A stretch of DNA of 64,000 bases from Chrysoperla carnea. Its lineage: Eukaryota; Arthropoda; Insecta; Neuroptera; Chrysopidae. This document shows, one piece after another, positions 1-9,300 of the stretch. The translations under genes were made by a program, and so were the position numbers. Numbering within the stretch: the stretch's first letter is position 1; every line of letters starts with the position of its first letter. Below the pieces are notes generated by a model, which worked only from the letters and a program-made list of their open reading frames with translations, searched no databases and was not told the origin of the DNA. The stretch spans positions 8,544,983 through 8,608,982 of the forward strand of contig NC_058337.1 of the NCBI RefSeq assembly GCF_905475395.1, written 5' to 3'.

Positions 1-150
1 GCAAAACATTGTTGTGACGTAATAAAGTTAATTGAATAGTATATCCTATATACAATTATTAATTAACATTATGACGTTACACAATCTTTAAATATAATAA
101 AAATCTTTTGTAATAAAACTTAAATATGATCTTTCCATTTTGGTCAAAAC
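1..150. repeat. Fragment of foldback repeat (45-kb family)
   Basis: The stretch with an ATTAACATTATGACGTTACA-like core followed by a run ending in ATATGATCTTTCCATTTT matches one arm of the palindromic element at 45040-45434. Only one arm is inside the window, so the element is cut by the window edge or truncated. No coding content is seen. Confidence 0.5.
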
Positions 151-727
151 AAAATTTTTTTTCAAAATCCCCATTATAATCAGTTACTTTAGACTACAGA
201 GAAATTTTTTCTGCATTAAATTACAGGTCTTATTTTATTATTTAAATAGGTTCAGTATCACGTACTGAATGTAAATGCACAAAATCCTTACAAAAATAGG
301 CGGGGGAAGTGTCTCCATTATATAGAGCAACCGTTTTAGACTATATCTCCATAACCGCGCGCTTTAGACCAAAAATGGTAATAATTTTACTGTATATAAT
401 TAAATTACCTACCTTTTTTGTGAACTAATTTTTTTTGTATCACTAACCGTTTGACCTATACGATTATGACGATTTACTTATTGACTATTTCACCGATATG
501 ACTAATATTTGTTTAAACAAGAAAATGCTAATAATGTATATATTGAACATTTTCGCTAATTCTTTGTTTGTTTTTTAATTATTGTCGGGAGAAGGTTTGC
601 ATGAAAATGTGGGCTTATTCACTAAGTGTGGGCTTTTTCACTAAGGAACAATTTATTGTTTTATTAACAAATAGAACCATTTCGAATGATAATTGACATC
701 TAATCTTTTAGTAACATTTTTTAGTCA

Positions 728-815
728 AACCTAGGGTCTCAGTTGGTTAAAGCGTAACCATTTCCGTTTGCGGTATGTCTAGGTTAACGAGTTCGATTCC
801 CACCGTAACAGCAAT
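728..815 (+). repeat. tRNA-derived SINE head
   Basis: A tRNA-like promoter is visible: an A-box-like segment (GTCTCAGTTGGTTAAAGCG) and a B-box (GAGTTCGATTCCC) about 50 bases apart. The order of motifs (TAGGGT, CAGTTGG, ACCATTTCCG, GGTATG, TAGG, TTCGATTCCCACCG) matches the head of the SINE at 15064-15362 read on the minus strand. The body and tail of that family are not recognisable here, so this copy is partial. It is not a usable tRNA: the stems do not close. Confidence 0.55.
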
Positions 816-1879
816 TATTAATTTAATTAATAATTGTGTTTAACTAATTAATAACAAAATTATTTTGTTATAAGCAAATTCTTTAAAGGTTTGTTATAAG
901 CACATATTTTGAAAGGAAAGTTTTTGTTTTTTATTTGATAGTTATTTTTAAACCAGCAGTATATTACAAATGAGTAAGATTTCATATGATGGACCCATAC
1001 TTGGTTTTTTCTAAGCTTATGAATATTGAATTACACTAATCTCCAAGCAGTGCCCGATCCAAGGGGAAGGGATAGCGAGCTGGACAAACACCCGGAGCGG
1101 TACAAATCCTTAAAATTTTATTACAGTAATTTCGATAATCGGAACTCGATAAGACCAGAGTTATTCTGAAAACTAAGATTATATGGAAAAATTTCGAAAT
1201 AATTCGTTATAATTTATAAGTAAAATAAAACACTGTAAAAACACCATTGGAATCTATGTATTTAAGCGAAACTGTACATATAATACATTGTTGGGAACCA
1301 TTGGTTTAACACCCGCTACAGGAAATCGGGAAATGAATCATCAATAATACAAATTCATCTTCTCCACATGAACAAGTGGTCACGTTGTAGCAACAAATTG
1401 CTGATTTTCATTATTTTACTATTTATAAGCAATTCAAATCAATCAATAATCGAATAGTCTTTTTTAAATTTTGTTACTTCTTGGAATTACGTATTAATTG
1501 TTGTAATAATAAAAAATTATCATTATTAATTGTTAATAAACTATTTAATTAAAATTTATTCAACGTATTAATTATTCAATTAGCCAGTGCAAATAATCTA
1601 CAGTCGAGTAATACAAGTTGCATAGCAGAAACTATCATTTCATTATCACAAGTGTTACACTCAACTTACAAATATACTAGTACCCTAGTTACTATTAAAA
1701 AGGACGTTCATATCGGCAAATCCAAAGACAACATCTAAGGACGAACATCCAAGGATCGTAAAAGAATTGGTAATTGTTGGTATAATAAGTTTGGGATCGT
1801 ACTTCGAACAATCGACCTGGTGACAGCTCTGCCTTAAAACAATTGTTTGGAAACTAGCTCCGGGAATCCAACAACATGT
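816..1879. other. Intergenic, no gene seen
   Basis: AT-rich DNA without a convincing reading frame, RNA or intact mobile element. A short segment around 1041-1090 (CTCCAAGCAGTGC...) recurs around 44966-44990, so it is probably an old repeat fragment. Confidence 0.4.
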
Positions 1880-2960
1880 ACCCTATATATAGGATGTCTT
1901 TTTTAAGTTGACATATGGTTGAAACTCGAAAAATAACTTTTATCGATAAAAATGCTTCAAACGAAAAATGTTGCGTGTGTAGACGTGCATCTTACGCAGA
2001 CATTAAACGTAACCTAGATTTTCAAGCTGACTCTACTCCATAACTGCTAATCGATAAATGAACACTTTAAATTAAAAAGTTGTTATTGATTAAAAAAGCA
2101 ACATTTTTTGTTCGAAATATTTTTCCGCAGACCGTACAGTTTAGGCAAAAACGTTTAGGCTAAAAAGTTTCACCCAAAATTGTTTTTGCGTATCAAAATT
2201 GTTATTTCGTATAATTGTTTCTGCGAAATCTAGGCACTCTTTAAAAAAAAATTTCCAATAAATTCAATGAAAGTGGTTCGTTTTTTCTATAAAGATCATT
2301 TTAGTTCAAATTAAATGAACAAAGGCATAAAAAGCTAGATTTTTGCTATCAAATATTTTCCTATAAAGAAAATTATAACAAGTGCATTCATATATATGTA
2401 TTCATTTCTTCTATAAGTGATTTTTTCTAAATCTTTGGGCATAAATATTTTTAAACTATGGTATATATCAAAAAATTTTACTCTTATTTTTCGTCTAATT
2501 TTTCTAATTTATTTTTAAAGTTCTAACAAATCCACCCTCAAAGTCAAAATTATTATTCCGCATAATTCTTTCTGCAAAATCTATGAACTCTTCGACAAAA
2601 ATTTTCCAATAAATCCAATAAAAGTGGTTCGTTTTTCTACAAAGGCCATTTTTCTTCAAATTGAATGAACAAACGCACAAAAAGCTAGATTTTTGCTATT
2701 AATTACTGTCTTAACTATTCGGTTTACAAAAAAATGTTTGCCTATTTATCAAGAACAACTTTCTAATTTAAAGCGTTCATCTGTTTGTTAGTTATGAAAC
2801 AGAGTGAGGTATTAATTGAACCTGAAAACTTCGATCGAATTCGATGGCGGTATAAGATATTTTCCTTTGAAACTAATATTTTTCATTTAAAGTATTTTCC
2901 TAGATTAAATTTATGTATCAAGTTCCAAGCAAATGTAAGGGCGGCAAATTTATTTATTGC
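1880..2960. repeat. Composite repeat with internal direct duplication
   Basis: Two diverged direct copies of about 160 bp lie at roughly 2190-2350 and 2545-2700; both contain AAAGTGGTTCGTTTTT and end in AAAAAGCTAGATTTTTGCTAT. The part at 2740-2930 is paralogous to 10370-10560. The left edge (1880-1960, CCCTATATATAGG then AAGTTGACATATGG) is the reverse complement of the right edge of the 10.5-kb copy, as expected of a transposon with terminal inverted repeats. The family is not identified and there is no transposase. Confidence 0.5.
2949..2958 (-). terminator. Candidate polyadenylation signal of SLC17 gene
   Basis: On the minus strand this reads AATAAATAAA, two overlapping AATAAA hexamers, about 175 bases past the SLC17 stop codon. 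It is the first canonical signal downstream of the stop. Only position and hexamer support it. Confidence 0.4.
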
Positions 2961-3129
2961 CCGGAGTGGTTAAATAGCTACATCGGGCCCTGCCTCCAAG
3001 CAATGAAATATTATTATGGCTGAAAATAAATGATTGATTAAACTACTTTTTCCTTATATTTCGTTATAAATGAATATGATAGTAGATCTTATTATGTTAT
3101 ATTTTGCATTAAACAAATCGTTTACAAAG

Positions 3130-3303
3130 TTAATTTTCAGTTAAACTTTTTAATTCAGGTGTTTCATCTTCTGAACATTTATTTATAATTGGTTCATTCC
3201 AAGTTTGTATTTGTCCAGAACCATATTTCAAATATACAGTATAAGTAATTATTTGTATACTCGCAATTATTCCAAAAACAAAAAACCATTCAATTGGTGA
3301 ATT
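3130..3303 (-). CDS. SLC17 exon 9 (TM12, C-tail, stop)
   Basis: Residues 405-461: SPIEWFFVFGIIASIQIITY (TM12), then YGSGQIQTWNEP, a recognisable form of the SLC17 C-terminal 'GSGE.Q.W', and an acidic tail ending TEN before TAA. Confidence 0.9.
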   Translation of the reverse strand, partial: NSPIEWFFVFGIIASIQIITYTVYLKYGSGQIQTWNEPIINKCSEDETPELKSLTEN

Positions 3304-6300
3304 CTGCAACAAAATTACATGAATATACTCGTATGCAATATCTTCATCTCAAGACTGACAAAGGACTTCACTCGTACTATTTTACTATTTAATAGAACAA
3401 GTCAGATTTTTACTCATTTAAAAAAGCCAGAGAGGTCGGTAAGGATAATACTGACTTACAAGAAGACCTTGAGCTCTGGGAAATTGTTACTGTACCTTTT
3501 TTTGTCTTTGAAACAAGTTTAGCTTTCTGTCATTGAATCATTTTCTTCTTCGCCTTGATGGTAGTCTACTGAGCACATTTTCGCTTTTATCATCTGCTTC
3601 CCGTAAAGGTTTTCACAAACTAATCAGGTGTCGTTAATTTGTTCGGTTCCCTGTTTAGTCAGTACCTCCTTCCTATAATTCAACTTAATTCCTCGAATAT
3701 TCGATTTTTCAAATGAGTTTTGAAAGAAAACCTGACTTGAAGTTTTTAATTTAATTATTAACGTTCTTCAAATTTATTTCATAAAATTTTTCTGGGTAGA
3801 AAAAGCACACTTTAGTTTTCCGAACACATTCCAAGAGGTCCGGGACAAATTTTTATGCAACTTTTTTAAATTTTGGCTTTTGATAACATTTAGAACCCAC
3901 CCCCCATGATCACAAAGTATGTATCTCAAAAAAGCTAATCTCGGTTTTTGGCAGATAGGAGTACTGGACAATTACAGTCATTTTTGAAAAGTGTCTCAAT
4001 TAGATTCTGTAGTGCTAATAAAAAACTAAACAGAACACAAAATTTTTATTCAAACGACAAGTGCCATAAAAATGCATTTAAATTTTACATTTTCATCACG
4101 CCTGTAATTTGATGAAAACGCCATATTGCTTTGCAGTCATTTATTTATTTAAATAATCGGACAACCCCACTAAAATTTTCAGAATTAATTTAGATTTAGT
4201 CCAACTTCATATAAAAAAAATTTAGCCTTTTATCCAAAATTGCTCTGGGGCTCGTACATCCTTAACCATACTTACGACAAGAATTAAGTCTATTGATAAT
4301 TTGAATAATTTATAAAGTACCTGATTTGATAAAATTGCGCTAGCAATAATCGGTGATAAAACTCCTGAAATTACGCAAAGCGTTTGTATTAGACCTAAAA
4401 TAACACCTAGAACAAAATAAACAAATATTAATTTTGTTATATTATGAATATGATTCTTGTTACCAACCTGCAAAATTTGGAGCAATATCAATAATATTTG
4501 CTAAATTCCCTGAGGAACAAGCACCACCAAATGATACTATTAACGTAATTATAATCATTGCCATTACAGGACTTGTTGAACCCCAATATCCTAGTATTAG
4601 TAACAGAGTAGCAGGACCTAATTCACCTAAAAAGATAAAACATGTACTTTTAAGGGTTTGGAACTATGATGACCTATTCTTTCGAATTCAGGTTTTAGCA
4701 TCAATATGAGAAACACTGTTATACTTATTTTAAGTGGGACTTTATCTTTAACGGTTTTCGAAATCAGATTTATATATTTTTGTAGGAAGGCGAAGAGAAA
4801 CCTACAACGCATTCACGTTACCCAGTTGAACTAATTTATTCGAAAAATAACAATCATGCACCAATATAAAATAATAGAATATCTATTGCTTGTGGATTAC
4901 TATAAGGTTAAAAAACTTCGAAATTATAAAAATATTTCTAAATATTAAAGAAAAAAAGCAAGGCATAACACATTCCGATTATAGTACAGCAGCTGATACT
5001 GAAAATAACCTTATCTTCCATTTTGTCAGACACTATTAGAAAGTGATGTAAAATGCATTTTTCAACCATGCATTTCTCACAAAGCTAAGCTCGACAGTGT
5101 CGGAAGAACCATAAGTGCCAGTATAACAGATTATTTAATTAATTAACTTTAGTGGGTACTGTATTTAATGTTATCATATCAGATGAACTTACTTACACCA
5201 ACTGCAATTTTTCTGATTACTGTCAGTGATAGTTTATTACTTTTCAATAGATAATCCATAATTGATGAAAATACACAACTGAAGAAAAATTTAAAAATGT
5301 CAGGTATGCCAAGTAATAAACCATTCTGAAAAAGATACAATTAAAACATCACTTGAATCCGGGTCCTCTAAGCAACCAGTCTAGGACGTTATTAACTTCC
5401 TATTCTATGTGAATGACTCAAATTTTATGTAACCTCTTCGTGTCTTTACTCTATTTGTATGTTTGTGTCTATAAAATTTTTCGGGACTTTGACTTATATA
5501 AAGTACACAAACATTTGAAATAAATATTCGTTGCATAATAAAAAAAAAGTAATTTTGTATATAAGAGCTATATAGAGAGCTATATATTGTGCTATATAAG
5601 AGCAGTGTGAAACGTTTGTGTGTTCTGTATACACAAACATGCAAATAGAATAACTAGACATATTATTGTAAATCCTATCGGAATAAGTTGAAGTATGATT
5701 TTGAATATGGTATGAATATGTATTTGGTATGATGATGAAGGAATCTCAAATGAATCTTAACAAATATTCTTTTTTTGACTCATTTGAGATTCCTTCATCT
5801 CCATATCAAATACATATCCATACCATATTCAAAATCATACCTCAATAGTTAATATGTCATATGTCATACGTTAATACACTTACTCAAAGAATGAAACAAA
5901 CTCCACCATAATTTTCAATCAATTTGTGTAAATAATACGAAATTCATACATTTTATCGTATAATTGCAAAAAATAAAAAAATAAGTATATTTTCCCTATT
6001 ACTTAGTTGTTTAAAACGTAAAAAATTCCGTCCGTTAGAACAAAATTTTATTTTATAAATAGTTGGGATAGACTGTAAAACACATATTAGACCGTGGGAC
6101 CTATTTCGACCAAAAGTTAGCCGGGCAGCTTATCTTACTTTACTTTAACATATAGGAGCATCTTTTTCAACATGAGTCCTGTGGGGCATTACACGCGAAA
6201 ATTTTCAGCATGGGCTTGTAGCCTAAAATCATTTGTAATGCTTTTTGGTGAAATTGATAAAAATATTTAAAACTTATTGGCTGTAGCACCCATAAGAAAT

Positions 6301-9300
6301 GTTTGTATAAGGTCGCGACTGAATCGTACTACTTCCTAATTAGTGTAATTAAAACAATAAAATGATTATTTAATCAGTTTCTTCATTAGACTATAAATAA
6401 ATAAAAGTACTTACTGTTTTAATATTTAAATTATGAATTTGATCAAAATAAATGGGTAACTGCATTTGTAATGTAATTGCACACCAAATCACACCTTGAG
6501 ACGCAATTAATACTGCCCAAAATGGCATTGATCTTAATATTGATCTCCATGGTGTTCTTAATTTAATATGTTTATCAATTTGTGAAATTTCATTCTGTAA
6601 ATATTCTTTTTCTGCTTCAGAAATTCTTGGGTGTTTGCTTGGTGAATCATATACTAAATTCCACCAAAAAATTGTCCAAACTAATGTCACAACGCCAGTT
6701 AAATAAAATACAATTTCCCATCCGAATGCTTCAATTAATAAACCATTCATAGGATAACTTATTGCAGATCCTATTGCAGTTCCTGAATATATAATAAAAT
6801 TATATAAGCTTATAAAAGGTAATCAATAGGAGAGCTTTTCAAGTTAAACCCTTTCTGATAACACCATATATCAATTCATATTTTATGAGTCACCACGTGC
6901 CCCCGACTTCACCTTTAAAATTCAATTTTTTACATAATGGCGGGGGCTATGTGTTTGACCGATATGCATGTAGTATTATGTTCATCTGTTCGGACCTAAA
7001 CGGCTTCTAAACTACTTATAATTTAACAAATGAAGTATCGTTAGAATCGTTTTGATCGCCGTTATAAGTTATGTGGTGTTACATTAAATTCAATATGTGG
7101 CCTTCTAGAGGATATAAGTTTATGATCGAAAAACAAATTTTGATTTAATTATAGCGTACTCGGTATCAAATTAAAGGGCGTAATTAGTAATTTTCAAAAA
7201 TATATATTTTGGTATACTTAATAACGAAATTATAACCGCAAAATAGTTTTAAATAGTTTTTCACCCTCTAGAGGACATAAAGCTATGATAGCACTTTTCA
7301 AAGATATATATGTTGTTATACTTTCTCACGAAATCATAATAAATGGTTTAAATTAAATAAAGTTCGAAACCTAAAACCCCGGCAATTATAACAGAATCGC
7401 GCTCGTCTTAACAGTAAGAAAACAAGAAATTATTTTCATCTGCAATTGATATGATAAGTAAAATCGTCATTACAGTCGGGGGATCTCATTCGAGAGCCAT
7501 TTTAATCAACCTAGAATAGGACATTTATTAGCTCATATTTCGCGAACTTTAGGGTAATCGGAGCGAAAGACACAATTCAGAATTTTTTTAATTTTCGCCA
7601 AACGTTAATGATGTTTAAGATTTATCTATGATTTTCTAGGGTGCAACTTTCTCGTAAGACTTTCACAGTAAGATATGATCGAAACTTCACTATACGATAG
7701 ATAAAGACTTAAACTATTCTTAAAAAATTATTTCTCCTTATAATCTAATCTTTTTTAAGGCAGGCCAAAGGATCCACTTAACAACTACCAGAATATCAAA
7801 AACCTTTTGTCATATTTTAAACACAATAAAAAACAAGTGAAAACAAGTGAAAACAAACAGTTGGCTGAGTTAATTGTTTAAATACCATGTATGGACAGTG
7901 TTGATTACGGAATAGTTTGTTTTTTCACATCATGTAAGTAAAAAAAGATATCCATTCCTCTTACACACAAATACAATACGTGTATACATACTGTATGTTC
8001 CTAACCTAATTTGTTCCCTCGTGGGTAAACAGTGATGTTTACGAAAAAATGTTTCATACAAAAGTTGTTTATTTTATAAGGAACATTTATTACATTTGAA
8101 CTTTTATTCTATCTCTAATGTTTTACAAGATGGGTCCTACGGACTTAAGGTCCAATTGGCCTATGTTGCTTATTTAAAAACTCGACCTCATTTTTTACGT
8201 CCTTAGCATGCTATAAAAACTTCAGCTTGATATCTGTTGACAGACTTATATACAGACAGACAGACGGACAACCACTAATGCATGAATTAGGTGATTTTCG
8301 GACCCTATGGTCTAAGTGTGTTCCACCCCAGGACAGCCACTCTAACCTAACCTAACCTAGGTGATTTTATAAACATCTATACACAAAGTTTATTTATAGC
8401 ATCAATATTTTTAAGCGTTACAAACTTTGCAGTATATCTTGATATATTTCTACCATCCATACTAATATTATAAATGCGAAAGTAACTCTGTCTGTCGGTC
8501 TGTTACTCTTTCACGCCTAAACGGCTGAACGAATTTTGATGAAATTTGGTATGGTGATAGATTATAACCTAGAAATGGTCATAAGCTATAAATAATCACG
8601 CCATCGTTCTTAGGGGGTAGGCAGTAGGCAGATAACTAAATTGAGTTAGTGATTTTTAGTCGTTTTTGTTGGGACTTTTGCTCTTTCATGTCTAAACGGC
8701 TGAACGGATTTTGATGAAATTTAGTTAGGTGATAGATAGTAACCTAGAAAAGGATATGGAATATGGGGAAGGGGTGAAAGTGGGAATGTTGCCCAGCAAA
8801 GCGGGTAGTTCACAGCTAGTGTATAATAAATATACATGGTATAATAAATCAATTTGAATTTAGTGTTATCAGGAAGAGTTTACTACGATCATATTTGAAC
8901 CAACAACATTTATACCATGCGTTTAATTTACATCTTGGCATAGGCATCTCTCACGAGTATGACAGAGTACATGCGTGTAAGAAGGAGGTGTGACTGGTGT
9001 TAATAGTTTTTTTGAAAGTGTTGTAGCTTCGATTCCATTTTAGCAGTACGTTGTTTCTACAGCTGCTGTGAGTGTTGTGTACAACTCAACGCGTATCGCA
9101 GTTACATGCAACTCTTAGCAAGAAAACATGACTATAACACCTCTTTTTTGTATGCTTGCTTAATGTACTAACATACGTACTCTCTTTTACTCGTGGGAGA
9201 TGTACTATGCCAAAATGTAAATTAACCAACCAGTATATATATTTTTTTTTACCTTGGTATGTAGTCATAAATTTACTTCGTTCATTCTTTGGAATCCATT

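Larger units (their letters stand above)
7835..8850 (-). mobile_element. Repeat family B copy, twice interrupted
   Basis: A copy of the common family of about 510 bp whose ends read TATACCATGTATATATGAAA and TTTTCACTTGTTT. Here it runs from about 7835 to 8850 and is inflated by two insertions: a LINE tail at 8299-8357 and a Helitron-like element at about 8450-8820. Other copies are near 11880-12387, 13600-13680, 15470-15522, 37310-37640, 47463-47665, 50811-50945 and 51323-51855. Inside are pieces such as CACCTAATTAGTCCATTTCC and TGAAACATTTTTTCGTAAAC. No open frame; type unknown. Confidence 0.6.
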
